Shown here: one piece after another, positions 42,774 through 54,939 of the stretch
How the letters are laid out: every line of letters starts with the position of its first letter
How positions within the stretch are numbered: position 1 is the first letter of the stretch
Position numbers and translations under genes: made by a program
Notes under the pieces: generated by a model
Told to the model about the DNA's origin: nothing
What the model saw: the letters and a program-made list of their open reading frames with translations, nothing else
Database searches by the model: none
Assembly: GCF_032854445.1 (NCBI RefSeq)
Contig: NC_088301.1
Coordinates: forward strand, 27,326,402 to 27,390,401
DNA length: 64,000 nt
Reading direction: 5' to 3'
Origin: Liolophura sinensis
Lineage: Eukaryota; Mollusca; Polyplacophora; Chitonida; Chitonidae

Positions 42774-42862
42774 AGGCCAGCATGGAGACCACATTGGCTC
42801 AGAGGTCCCTGAATCATTGCGTCGCGCTGGCACACTGAGCACTTCGGCCACGGCGGCCCCCA
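42774..42862 (-). repeat. SINE-A head fragment
   Basis: GAGGCCAGCATGGAGACCAC, then GAATCATTGCGTCGCGCTGG and GGCCACGGCGGCCCCCAG. It is a diverged tRNA-like head with the core internally deleted. GGTCTGCCAGCAACCTGCAG just upstream may be part of a second, oppositely oriented piece. Confidence 0.45.
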
Positions 42863-43069
42863 GTTCTGATTTTAAAGCGAACGTATGTTGTATGAGCAAA
42901 CATGAACTTGTATGCTAAAATACTGAAGTTTTCAAATAGCAGACCTGATAGAAAGAAGTGTGCTGTCGACGGATGTTCCGGTCGAATGACTACAAACCTT
43001 CCCATTGTCCGACGACATTTTCCCAAATGACTTGTGCTTCACAGGCCTAAATGATATGTCAATAAAGTA

Positions 43070-43390
43070 AGCTCCCAGTTCCCAGTTAACGGCTAACGGC
43101 TCAACACTCAGACGTGAGCTTAGCCGCCAGTTCCCGGTTCCTGTTTCGATATTTAAACCTGAATATCGAACTGGGAACTGGGAGCTAACTTCAAATATTT
43201 ATTGTAATATTCTGTTCTTAATACTTCACTTAGAGGTACCAAACGTGGTACATGTACACTTAAGACATGCTGCATTTGATGGTACCAGTAGTTCCAAGTT
43301 ACGACGCTAGGGGGCGCATATGCAGCTGAACACTGAGTCGGGAACCGGGTCTGTTCAGCTCTTATTATTGCACCTACATATACCAAACGT
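43070..43390. repeat. palindrome-bearing dispersed repeat, copy 1
   Basis: An 18-bp perfect inverted pair, AGCTCCCAGTTCCCAGTT at 43070-43087 and its complement at 43169-43186, encloses smaller inverted pieces (TTCGATATT...AATATCGAA). It is followed by CCAAACGTGGTACATGTACA and GGTACCAGTAGTTCCAAG. A second copy lies inverted at 46.94-47.25 kb. Confidence 0.7.
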
Positions 43391-43407
43391 AAATTCGATA
43401 TCGTTAG

Positions 43408-43547
43408 TCGGTCTACCAGCAACCTGCGGATGGTCGTGGGCTTCCCCCGGGCTCTGCCCGCTTTCCTCCCAGTATAATGCTGGCTGCAGTCGTATAAGTG
43501 AAATATTCTTGAGTACGACGTAAAACACCAATCAAATAAGTAAATAA
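43408..43547 (+). repeat. SINE-A, 5'-truncated copy
   Basis: CCAGCAACCTGCGGATGGTC through CGTATAAGTGAAATATTCTT to CAAATAAGTAAATAA. Confidence 0.8.
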
Positions 43548-43829
43548 TATCGTTAGTCCACCAGTCTGGTGTGACCAACACTGCCTGCTGTCGTATTCCG
43601 GTCTATTGGTTGTGGGATATTCCAGTGTTGCTGTAATTTGTGGGGCCAGTGTTGGAGTGGACATCGCCTTACTGTTGAATCCTAGGCATTTGCAAAGGGC
43701 GAGGCAGCGAGTTAGCGATACAGCAAAGAAGCCAGGTGGAGAGCAGTTATCAATCACTTTAGTATCAGGCTGAGTGGCGGTGGAATTATTGTTTGCATTC
43801 ATTTGTAAGGAATCTGAAATTTAATCTAT

Positions 43830-44083
43830 CATTTATTTCTTTACTCAGTTTGTTGCTTAACACTGTACTCAATAATATTTTACTTATACACCGACAACTA
43901 GCATTACGGTGGAAGGAAATCGGACAGAGCCAGAAAGCCTACGATCACCCCCAAGTTGCTGCCAGGCCTTCCCGTGTACGATCAGGGTGGAAGCCGGTCA
44001 GAGCTGGACTTGAACTCACAGGAAACGCATTGGAAAGACTCTTTGGTCATTACGCTGCTCTAGCGCCCTAACCCGCGTGACCA
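43830..44083 (-). repeat. SINE-A, full-length but diverged
   Basis: The tail TTTATTTCTTTACTCAGTTT and core are recognisable (ATTACGGTGGAAGGAAATCG). The head TTGAACTCACAGGAAACGCA ends CGCTGCTCTAGCGCCCTAAC. It is among the older copies. Confidence 0.7.
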
Positions 44084-44302
44084 CAGAAATTTGAGTGACA
44101 AAATTATTTACGCATTTCGCCTTTATACGGTCCTGTTGTTTTGCCGTAATGGTGTAACTGCGTTGTGCTATACAGCATTATTGTATTTGTAGAACCTGTG
44201 ACAAGTATATAAATCTTTAACGACACCTTTGTCAGTTCAACGCTAATATATTGGTTTTATCGGGTTTATCTTCTGTAAGCGTGCATGTACATAAAGCCTT
44301 AC

Positions 44303-47300
44303 CTCGGAGTAATGAATGGTGTATGGTCAAATCTTACATTTGACTGAGAGCAAGGAGACGTCTTTGAGCTGTCACTGCCATGTTGTTTTATGGTTTCATC
44401 GCTGTGTCTCCTTTGTAGTCTGTTAGCCTGCAAACAATAAGGCAAGTCCGTGTTACAAATACTTCAATCCGCAAAGCCCTAATGTTATCAAGCCATTTGT
44501 CTCTAGTAATTTTATTCACAACGTCACGTGACTTATAAAGAGAATAACATTTACTTTGTTTGTTTGAGCGTTGCCTTTGGCCACACTTAAATGCCCATCG
44601 AATGGTACATCCAATAAATGATAAAAGAACTCATTTATGTAAAAACTATTGGAAACCTATGGTGGACCATTTGCACTATTAAAAGCTTTCAACGTTTTCT
44701 TGTAACTTACACCTATTCACAGACATTCTCGGTAACATGATTTGCCATAATACCCTCTCGCCTCTCTTCAATATACCCTTCCCCCCTTTCCAGCTGCGAT
44801 GAACTCCCCCTAGAGCTGCCTTTCCCACTCCTATTTTGCAGTGGCATCCTCAGGTCCCGTAGGTTACCAGATATCAGCTCCGGATACTAGTGTTATAAAA
44901 AAAAAAAAATACACGTTTAGTATGTTGGTCGTCAGTTTTTTGGTGTAATACTTTACATAGTGGTAATTTCATTAAAAGAAAAAACACATGTATACAACAT
45001 ATATCTTAAATAAAATAGCCGTACAAACTGTGTGGAATTCTTCTTTTTTTTTTTTAGATTTTTAAAGTTTTTGTAAGAGAGAGAGGCAGTTTTAAACATC
45101 GTCATTTAACTCAAAATCCATCAATATGAGGCACACTGAAAGACCAGCCATGTTGTAGGCTTGTCCACTGAAAAGCCTCCCTTCCTCCTTTTGAATATCC
45201 ATGGTGATGTCACTCTGCTTAAGGTTTTGATCCCACCATATGATTAACGTGCATTTCCAGTCTCATCTAAATGTGTACATATATCGTGATAATCGTGAAT
45301 TTTAAGAACTGTAAAAGCCAACTCTAAAAAGGAAGAGTTTGTGATGTACTGGTGGGCCACACCATGTCAACACGCCTGGCTGTAAGCTGCCAAAATGTGT
45401 TTGGAATACCATGCCCTGAAGAGTTACTTGACAAAGCTAAACTATGTAATCTGTTAAAATGGCGGCCTAAAAGGGACTTCTACGCCTTTGATGTTTAACT
45501 GCTAAATACTCAAATAACAAGAACTGCTGAAAAAATTTAGACATTTTCTTTAACCTTAACAATACCCCTTTCATTTAAGGTATTGGTTGTATATAAATGT
45601 GTTCTATTCTTTTACTGTGCACTAGCAGCTTTTAGCATTTCTATAGTTTAGTTTGCATCTAAATAGCATTGCTAAGTTTAATAGCCTTTTCCAATGTATC
45701 TGCCAATTAGCATTTCAAGAGCAGTGTAACTACCAGCAAACCACAGATGGCAAAATCGTCCGAACGCTATTTATACCCAATATATATATACCAAGGTACT
45801 TGACTTCAATGCCTGGGACTTCAAGCCCTAATTTTTAAATAACAGGACATAAAACACGAAAAAAATAGTCCAATCTCAACCACATGACGTTTGTTTGAAA
45901 ACTGGTACATTAGGCTTTACACTGGTGTATGACTCGGCAAACATGCCTTCTCTTGGCTACACGAGTGAGTGACTGCTTCGGGTTTAACGTCGTACTTAAC
46001 AATTTTCAGTCATATGACGACGAAGGAATCCTTAGAGTGCATGTAATGTGCCTCCTTGTTGCAGGATGGATTTCCACCGCTCTTTAATCTAGGGCTGCTT
46101 CACTGAGGAGCCTAACCGCAGGCAAGTAAGGTGCCCCGCCCAAACCCCTTCATGCTGAACGTCATGCGAGGAAGTTACAACTTCCTCTTATAAGGTCTTA
46201 GGTGTGACTCGGCCCAGGGTTGACCCTGGATCTACCGCTCCCGATGCGGATGCTCTGCCAACTGTGCTATCGTGGCCGGTTTTGGCTACACAAATCCTGA
46301 AAGCGTTGAATCCCTTTTTCATAGCTGGCTTCCACATACGTCTAGCGATATTGTAGCAGCTCTGAATAGGGAATATACTGTCCTTTCAACAAATCCACAG
46401 AGTCTGCCTCTTTAATAGTTAGCTGCTACACAGTGATATTCTATTAGCCCTTAATGGTGAATTTATTGTTTTCTCAACCAATCCACAAAGCTGGCCTCCT
46501 TGATAGTTAGCTTCTACATATATAATTATACTAATAATAATAAAATTTTTATTTATCGAAGGTAGCTCGGAACATTTACAATGAAACTGTTCTTCCCCAA
46601 GGAATTCACAGAGAAAAGAAATACATAGGAAACATGTACTCCATCATCCAATAAAAAAATACACCGATATATATAAAACAAGATAAAGCACTTTGCAGTT
46701 TGAAAAGTGAGGCTATGTACATTGATGTATACAAAAAGCAACAACACAAACAACAGTGCTGTCCATGCAACTGTCTCAACCAGCAGGAGAAGTAAGGTAG
46801 TGGGTGACGGCCCATTACCGATACTTGCCTACCTCCTGCTGGCTGGAACTTGGTTTGTTCTCTGTACAGTGCTCCAAGTCATGATTAACAGCATGGATTA
46901 AATAATATTCTCAAAATATACCACAAGATGTAAACTACTGGTACCAATAGGTGCGGTATGTCTCAAAGTGTACATGTACCACGTTTGGTACCCCTAGTGC
47001 CATATTAAGAGCTGTACAGACCCAGATCCCTGTTCAATGTTCATCAGCACGTCCGCCCCCAGCGCCATAATTTTGAACTACTGGTACCATTAGGTGTGGT
47101 ATGTCTCAAACATTACCAAAAATATTTGAAGTTAGCTCCCAGTTCACAGTTTGATATTCAGCTTTCAATATCGAACCAGAAACTGATATCTGGGAGCTAA
47201 GTTCATATCAGAAAGTCGATCGTTAACTGGGAACTGAGATCTAACTTCACTGACGTCTATATGATTAGATTAACTCAACACATGATGGCAGCACCCATGA

Positions 47301-49257
47301 CAAAACTCTCCCCTCCCACATAACAATATATACTGGAGTCATGCACACTTGTTCGCGATCGAGTTATCTGCAAGGATGCCTCGACCCATAAGGTATCAGT
47401 CCATGAGTACTAATTTTTGAACAACCTGTATGGTTAGGTTTCTTGAACCCTATAAAATCAAAAAGTATCGTAAATAAATCGTTTGGAAAAACAGAAAATG
47501 TAACATTTAAGCGGCTTACACTCCTCTAAGTTTAAACTTTCTTCACAAAGGCACTGAGAAAATCTTTAACTGCGTTGTTGTTGTAAGCGCACACCTGTTG
47601 ACTGTCCACAGAACAAGTCTTTGTCCAGGTCTGTATAAATACTACATATCATCGTATAATACCAGTCAACATACCTTGAACACAAGATGTGCTTGTATAG
47701 TTCTCCCTACCTCTGGTACATGGAACAAGGAGTGAAGAGTCACGTAAGAATAACTGCCAACAACCAATTCAAGTACGGTACGTTGATTTGCAGGTTTGGT
47801 GCTGGAGTAACGCCATGAAGACAAAGATCCCAGTCAACCTGTTCTCCAGTCACTGTTCCAGTGAAGTCACCCGTTCCGATTCAGCTGTTAGATTGTCTGT
47901 TCTGAAAAGGTCCGTACGTCTTATTCCAGATCGTGCAACATACGTGAATTTAGCAGGTCGTTCTAACAATGCTACAGCGCATTTGCGCGCGAAAATTGGA
48001 CTCCCTGTTGTTTTTGACTCGATGTCACGTGTCGAACTGGTTCTCTGGGAACTAAGTGCTGCATTGCATTACAGTCATGTTTTATGGGAGGTGCATTACA
48101 AATCCCCCACCCCTCTCTCCCTCCCACTTCTTCAACCCTTAACACCCATGGCACTCACCTGTCATCCTCACCCCCACTCTTCTCAATCTCCCTACACCCC
48201 ACTGAGAAGTTAGCCCTCATGTTTTCTTCCTGTACAGCTCCTCTCCTCCACCCGAGTCCAACCCACGTCCAATATATGTCTTAAAAGTTAGTACCGGTAG
48301 CCTAAATAAGAAACTGCGTACAGATTTTTAAAATTCCAACCAGTTTTGCTAATTCTTCACTTCTTCAGGTATCTCGGTACAGTTATTAAGCAAAACTGTA
48401 CAGTTCACTGCAGTTAAGCTTTACTTTCAATAATTCCTCAACCTTCTCGCATACGGTATGAAAGAGCAGCTGAAGAGCAAATGAAATTGCAATTTATGCA
48501 TATTTTTACTTTGATTTTGGAAAACTATATATAGGCCTACATTGGTTGGTTTAGCCAGTCTCGGTGTATCACAAAAAGGTAGGCCTATAATTTTATCAGT
48601 CTACACATAAGAGAAACCAAGAGAACCCAATGCGAAAATATTAAAATGATACGAAGGATACCCAATACAACAGAGCTAACACCACAGTTCAAAAAGGATT
48701 TAAGATGTGTAACTATTTTACCCCATAAATGAAAATTTCTCCAAAACAAAATCTTTCCATAAACTTTTCCTGTAGTGACATGATAATATCCCTTAAGAAT
48801 CAGGCAGAGATGATGTCAAGTAAGGCAGATATGATGTCAAGTAAGGCAGATATGATGTCAAGTAAGGCAGGTATGATGTCAAGTAAGGCAGATATGATAT
48901 GAAGGAAGGCAGTTATGCTGGAATGATGTTAAGTGTGTTCGAAAGTATGACATTGTTTGTGCGATAGGTCACCCCTAGTGTTCCTGTATAACATCACACC
49001 ATGCAAAATCGAATTGACAAACTTTTCGTTTCCTCAATTATTATTCTTCAAAACTACTAACAGTTGTTTTAATACATGGGATTTTTCTAAAAGATACATT
49101 AAAGAAATTTAAACCATCTCTCTTCTTATCATTTAATTTTGCTTTTAATACACACAAGCCTTGACATTGAAGTAGTCCTTTAATACTGTCAACATGCTTG
49201 CAAACATGTGAAAAGGTTGAAGAATTACAGTATTCACCTGAAAGATCTTCCAGCCAT
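44303..49257 (-). CDS. putative small multi-exon gene, unrecognised product
   Basis: Four short minus-strand stretches behave like exons, each with canonical sites and matching phase. They are 49257-49238 (ATG, MAGRSF, then AG|GTGAAT), 47801-47675 (ELVVGSYSYVTLHSLFHVPE, then AAG|GTATGT), 44886-44713 (after a long pyrimidine tract and CTAG; YPELISGNLRDLRMPLQNRS) and 44427-44303 (ANRLQRRHSDETIKQHGSDS, then AG|GTAAGG). Exons 1-3 alone give a 106-residue protein ending at TAG (44715-44713). That TAG sits immediately before GTGTAAG, which looks like a donor, and the next candidate exon is in the same phase. So either exon 3 is terminal, or its last codon is a nonsense change. The Ser/Gly/Arg/Glu-rich part looks disordered. 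I recognise no family. The 47.7-kb exon is also open on the plus strand, so strand choice rests on splice phase. Confidence 0.4.
45964..46282 (-). repeat. SINE-B, full-length, different tRNA-like head
   Basis: On the minus strand it begins ACCGGCCACGATAGCACAGT and TGGCAGAGCATCCGC (A-box), has GGGTCAACCCTGGG in the B-box area, and ends with GTCGTCATATGACTGAAAAT, TTAAGTACGACGTTAAACCC and CACTCACTCG. It is an unrelated head and body from SINE-A, with the same AGTACGRCGTWAAAC motif near its 3' end. Confidence 0.8.
46935..47250. repeat. palindrome-bearing dispersed repeat, copy 2 (inverted)
   Basis: GTACATGTACCACGTTTGGT, AGTTAGCTCCCAGTTCACAG and GTTAACTGGGAACTGAGATC correspond to the reverse complement of the 43.07-43.39 kb copy. 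The CTGGTACCATTAGGTGTGGT block is duplicated inside this copy. Confidence 0.65.
48795..48925. repeat. 21-bp tandem repeat, about six copies
   Basis: GGCAGATATGATGTCAAGTA with an extra A, repeated in register and ending in a diverged copy. Confidence 0.9.
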
Positions 49258-49534
49258 AGAGCTATATATGGACCAAGTATATACCTCCATGTTCCCGCAT
49301 ACGGCCGGATGGGAAGCCAGCATGTTAGGATTGCATGAACCTTTAGAATTTGAATACCGGTAGTGTTGGGTCAGTCATGGTTTTTGGTGGCCATTCACTA
49401 TGTATATTTCTATTCTTTAAAATAGAACAAACAGTTAATAGCTTTTCTTTCTATTTATACAAGGTGAGGGTTGGAGATATCAACACAGGAAATTGTGTGG
49501 GGCAGGGTGATTTATGGTCTACATTTAAAGGAGG

Positions 49535-50145
49535 TGGAGCCCAGAGGTACCCATCTCACATCTGCAGTTTGTATTAGCTGGCAGTCATTTTCACAGCTCA
49601 TACTATGTAGGATTAGACATTGGCAATCAAGTTGTATGGGAGCTACAGCCCAGAGGAATGAATGAACGCTTGGGATTTTACATAGTACTTAACAGTTTTA
49701 ATGGCCCAGAGGAACCCATATCACATCTTATGTACTGGCACTGGCAGTCAGGTTATGTGATAGGTAGGGCCCAGTGGATCCCATCTCACATCTTACTTAC
49801 TGGCACTGGCCGTCAGCTTACGTGATAGGTAGGGCCCAGAGGAACTCATTTCACATCTTATGTACTTGCACTGACAGTCAGGTTATGTGATAGGTATGGC
49901 CCAGAGGAACCCATATCACATCTTATGTACTGGCATTGGCAGTCAGGTTATGTGATAGGTATGACCCAGAGGAACCCATATCACATCTTCTGTACTGGCA
50001 CTGACAGTCAGCTTATATGATAGGTAGGGCCCAAAGGAACCCATATCACATCTCATGCGCTGGCACTCAACCTACATGACAGGTCGGGCCTAGAGGAACC
50101 GATCTCACATCTCATGTACTGGCACTAGCAGTTAGGTTGTGTGAT
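49535..50145. repeat. 65-bp minisatellite, about seven regular copies plus a diverged leader
   Basis: GCCCAGAGGAACCCATATCA, CATCTTATGTACTGGCACTG, GCAGTCAGGTTATGTGATAG recurs at 49705, 49770, 49835, 49900, 49965 and 50030, a strict 65-bp period. Confidence 0.9.
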
Positions 50146-51452
50146 AGAGAAAACCCACCTTACATCTTGTGATTACAATCAAGGTTCTATCCAGAGCCTG
50201 AACATTGCCATGCACATAAAAGCGTGATATAACTACTTCTACATGTATGTTCCATAGACAGAAAACAACATACTTTTACAGCAGGGACACAGACATGTGT
50301 CCTGAATTTATTTTAACTTTCCAATGGCACAAAGTTTACCATAAATACAATCTCTAAGCGTACAGCAACACACTGCATATCAGTGTATACGTACTGAGAA
50401 CACTGGTTGTATACACATCACTATTTACAGGGTTGAGCTTTTATTTTTAGCAGTATTTCACAATCTGACACAATTACACATCATCTACCCATATAAATAC
50501 TCTGTAAACATGACGCACAAGTACAATAACGTATACAGAAACGCTTAGATTTTAAATGAAAATTTCACACAAGTTATTTTGAACTTTGGCAGGGTTCATG
50601 CAGCACTATACTTGATATAATTGCAGGGCTTTCATTAGTTCACTGACCCTCAGCCCTGTATTGTAGTTTCCTCTTCTTGATGGACATCTACCATTCTATC
50701 CAGTGTAAACAACAATAAATTAAATTATTGGTTTGTTTAAATGTCTAGAATTTGGTACCTAAAATAAGTCATCCATCAACAGTTTGGAAACTTTTTCTGT
50801 CAATTTTATTCCAGGACTTTCAATGACCTATGCACAAACTGCATGACTTTCAAGGCCTGGAAATATTAATTCCCATTTCCATAACCATTAAGAATTTTCC
50901 AGGGCTGCATGAACCCTGCTTAGGAATGGAACACACTGGATTCCCACATGAACAACTTTCTGGTTCTGCACATGTGCAGGTAGCAGTAGAGTACACTGTT
51001 AGAAGGCGCATAAACAAGGGGGGAAATTTCCACAGTTCTTGAAAATAATTCGCTATTACAACCTGTCCAGCAGAGGTAAAACTAATTTCCACGAGTGGTT
51101 AATCAAGATAACAGTTACCGGTAAATTTAACTGAAACTGTGCATTTTAAAACCCTATTCGTTTGAATATTTTAAGACACTACTTGACCACTATTCCGTAT
51201 ATCAAAAGTTAGCCTGAATGAACACAAATTTCTCTTCCAGTTGTGGTTGATAATGACTACTTTCTTGAGAGTTGCCAGTGTTTGGCACTAGATCTATTAC
51301 ATACAATCAAATACTGATTATTATCGAGACATTCTGATTCAGGACCTACATAAAAGTTATAGGCTCTGACCAAATGGTTTGTATGCGTAAGAGAATTTAT
51401 GAATGTTAATGATAAGAATTAGAATGGTTCAACAGAAATAATGTGAAAGAGA

Positions 51453-51607
51453 TTTTATTTCTTTGCTTACTTGATTGGAAATACTCAAGAATATTTTACT
51501 TATACAGCAGAGGCCAGGTGAAATGGTTGGAGAAAACCAGGCAGTGCCCGAGGGAACCCACGACCATCCGCCAGTTGCTGATGGACCTTCTGACGTACGA
51601 CCTGACA
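51453..51607 (-). repeat. SINE-A, diverged 5'-truncated copy
   Basis: TTTATTTCTTTGCTTACTTG, then CTCAAGAATATTTTACTTAT and CCCACGACCATCCGCCAGTT. Confidence 0.7.
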
Positions 51608-52834
51608 GCATTACACCATTATGACTGCCAAAAGTTCCTACCAATCCCACTATTTGCCATGCTAGCAATGTATATCCTAGTATAGTGGCAAAGATTTTTA
51701 AACGTACTTGAACTGCCCTGTCTGCATCAGGTGCAATCATACAGCACCATCATTAACACACAATACAAATACTTTCTCTACATATAAAATAAACTAAAAA
51801 AACAAAAAAACAGTTGGTGTTGAATTTCCCTTTAAGCATACCTTTCTTAAATTTACACAGCTCTATACTTTTCAATAACACCTTTACTAGTAAGATACAC
51901 AAGTGAAGAATCCAGTATGTGTGTGTGTGTGATGTTGCCCTAAAACAGACAAAAATAACCTGTTTTGATTAATTTATAGTAACAAGTGAAGAATGGGAAA
52001 GTGGGCAAAAATTACACCAAAAATAGGCCCAATTTGTTCAGTGGCCTCTGAGAATAACTTGTATCTTTACGTTATGGAAGTATGTACAAAACTGTCTTAA
52101 ATACAATATATATGACAATAAAAAAAAATTTTCTTAAAAAGTACTGTTAACCTTCACAGAACACGCACTCAAACCTGGCAAAAATCTGTGATGAAGTATG
52201 TACAGTAGAGACGAGATTTATACGACGATTTTACAGGCTTGGGTTATGTTACAGTTCAGTGTGTGATACCTGCCTGAGAAACACCCATCCAGGGACTGAA
52301 GCTCAACAAAACAGCTTCCTGAGAACACAAGAACATCTGTTGTGGCACAAGCCGCAAATCAGCACTCCTGCTGCTCTACACAACTGTATCAACAGATGTA
52401 TTTTGAATCCATATTAATGTGTCACCCATGTGTAATAAATCCAGTGGAAGTGCAAATAGAGCATTACATTTTGACAGGCCTGCCACAATTCTTTATTAAA
52501 CATCTGGTAGATGTTATACCGAAGAGCCACAATTCAAACTTAATTCATTTTTGAGTTGAGGGTAGCATGAAAATGAAGGAACTACAGTACACACATAACA
52601 CACATAACAACACACGTGGGATAACCTGGCTGCAGAAGCCATGCAGTGTACATGAAACTTTGTTCAAACTGTAGCGACATGGTTTAACAGGTTCAGGGCA
52701 CTTTGAGGATGTTCACTGAGTTCCAAGCAAGATCACTGATACCGTAATTCCTGACGTAATTATGCCACGGCAAACATGCTAGGGCATAATTTTCTTTGTT
52801 TTGGCATAGAAACATAATCTTTGCTTTTCACGTA

Positions 52835-53262
52835 TCCTGTAATTAGCCTCTACCTTCTATATGCTATTCCATGAAGCTTCTATTGTAAACACCAGGAGAG
52901 CTTTCCGGTATCCTAATAATTCCTGTAATTAGCCTCTACCTTCTATATGCCATTCCATGAAGCTTCTATTGTAAACACCAGGAGAGCTTTCTGGTATCCT
53001 TATGATTCCTGTAATTAGCCTCTACCTTCTATATACCATTCCATGACGCTTATATTGTAAACACCAGGAGAGCTTTCTGGTATCCTTATGATTCCTGTAA
53101 TTAGCCTCTACCTTCTATATACCATTCCATGAAGCTTCTATTGTAAACACTAGGAGAGCTTTCTGGTATACTTATGATTCCTGTAATTAGCCTCTACCTT
53201 CTATATACCATTCCATGAAGCTTCTATTGTAAACACCAGGAGAGCTTTCTGGTATCCTCTTA
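52835..53262. repeat. 86-bp minisatellite, five copies
   Basis: TCCTGTAATTAGCCTCTACC, TTCTATATACCATTCCATGA, AGCTTCTATTGTAAACACCA, GGAGAGCTTTCTGGTATCCT recurs every 86 bp (52835, 52921, 53007, 53093, 53179). Copies are over 95% alike, so expansion was recent. Confidence 0.95.
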
Positions 53263-53296
53263 ATGACTTTCCTGTGCCTCGTCCTCCCGGGCCGGG

Positions 53297-53330
53297 GTGG
53301 GGGGGGGGGGGGGAGGGGGGGAGGGGGGGT
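53297..53330. repeat. G-rich run, G-quadruplex-prone
   Basis: A run of GGGGGG tracts broken only by single T or A bases, directly after the 86-bp array. Confidence 0.85.
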
Positions 53331-54939
53331 GTCAACAAGGATACATTCAGCTGTAGTGACGGCTTAGTTAAGTTGTGTCAGTGTGTTGTGGGGCAGGTTT
53401 ACCATAGATAAGTGTTTCTTCAGGCAGTTACATACATCTGTAAGCCCTACCCAAAGGTGTTTGGAGGCACTCAGCATTATAGTGTACATGTACTATGGTG
53501 TCTAAACTACAGCTTCACAGGTCAGCACAAATGAACAGTGTAGCATTTTCCACAAGTATGTACAAATAAAGGTAGTACACATGGGTTATGAATATATACA
53601 AGTACATGTGTATATATATATATATATATATAAGTAGGTATATGCTGGACATCCCACACACTGGTCTATTCAACCATACCACTTTTAAATCTCACATTTA
53701 ATCCTATCTGAAAACAAGTATACCTATATGTTTACCTAACTCCTGAAGGATAAGAGAAGAGATTTATATAAATTAAAAGTTAAACCCGAGCTTTTTTTTT
53801 TTCTTCTTTTCGTTATTATAAATCAAAATGGCTTTATTAGTCACATGACAGTCTGCTGCAATGACAACACTAAATGGGAATATGACTGTATGACTCACTA
53901 AGAAAAATCTGCCACACGCGGGATGTAATTTAAGCTATAAAAACAACATGCTTCTTAGGTTTTTCAATCAGCACCCAGACTGGGATTCAACCATCAGAGT
54001 TATAGGTCAGCAGCCCTACAACATTGAATAACAAAACCTGCCATCACAAGAATAGTTGGTTACATGGAACGCGGACTTTGAGAGATGCAATTTGTGGCAA
54101 GCAATAAAAAGAAGTATTGTTTGTAGATGTATCCTGTCAACAAACACTATTGGATTTTGCACAATGAAGAAAAATGACCCTTTTGTCATATTGTCATATA
54201 TTTGCACCTAATTTCATACATTTTTATCATTAACTATTTACATTTTTTGCTCATATGCTCATGCAATGGTAACAAAATCTTAGTTGAAATCCAGTTGTGC
54301 TGAAGGACATCAATGGTAAAAACTGTTACCTTATGCTTACTTAGGGCCAGTAAAGGACGGAGACAGCTGAACTAACTCAACACTAATCCTACTTGGACAA
54401 AAATACTACCTTTCACCCAATAAAAAATATTAAAAAAGATTTACATGCATACCAACAATACAAGAGGTAAAACACATGTATTGGTATTGTGTGAAATCCG
54501 ATCAGAAAAGAAAATCTGATAGCCGAATAGAAGAATATGATACTCATATGTACGCCTTGGTCTTTGCCTTTAACAAAAATGTCTACAGAAGATGTTGGTA
54601 CAGGAAAGAAAACTTGCAGCTTATACTGTTTACCCTCACATAAAGGGTACCCTCACAACTGCTGACAAATACCTGGGTGTTGGTTGATGTGGAACCTATT
54701 CCAGTACGCAAAAAGGGAGATAATCCAGCATATGTAGTCTTGGAAAGGAGGAGTTGGAAGCACCAGCTCTGTTCCAGGCGCTGATTCATTCCGAGAAGAT
54801 CTACACAAATCAGGCTGCCCACTCTTGCAGTCACTGTATTACGCGTGCTTGTACCACCATACCAACACCTTAACTAACGCCGATTGTATAAAGAGGCTAA
54901 CAATGTCAGTGTCACTGACTGGCCTCAACCAAAGCAAGG

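Larger units (their letters stand above)
50150..54939. other. no coding sequence recognised; minisatellites and probable 3' UTR of LEPROTL1
   Basis: The interval downstream of the LEPROTL1-like stop codon is AT-rich with two SINEs or repeats and an 86-bp minisatellite. A minus-strand AATAAA (plus-strand TTTATT at 53833-53838) lies about 1.1 kb after the stop and is a candidate polyadenylation site. Open frames of 60-100 codons here show no known domain. Confidence 0.4.

Noticed and set aside
45102..45218. Minus-strand open stretch MDIQKEEGRLFSGQAYNMAG ending in TAA
   Set aside because: It lies between candidate exons of the putative small gene, but has a weak acceptor and does not fit their phase chain; could be chance.
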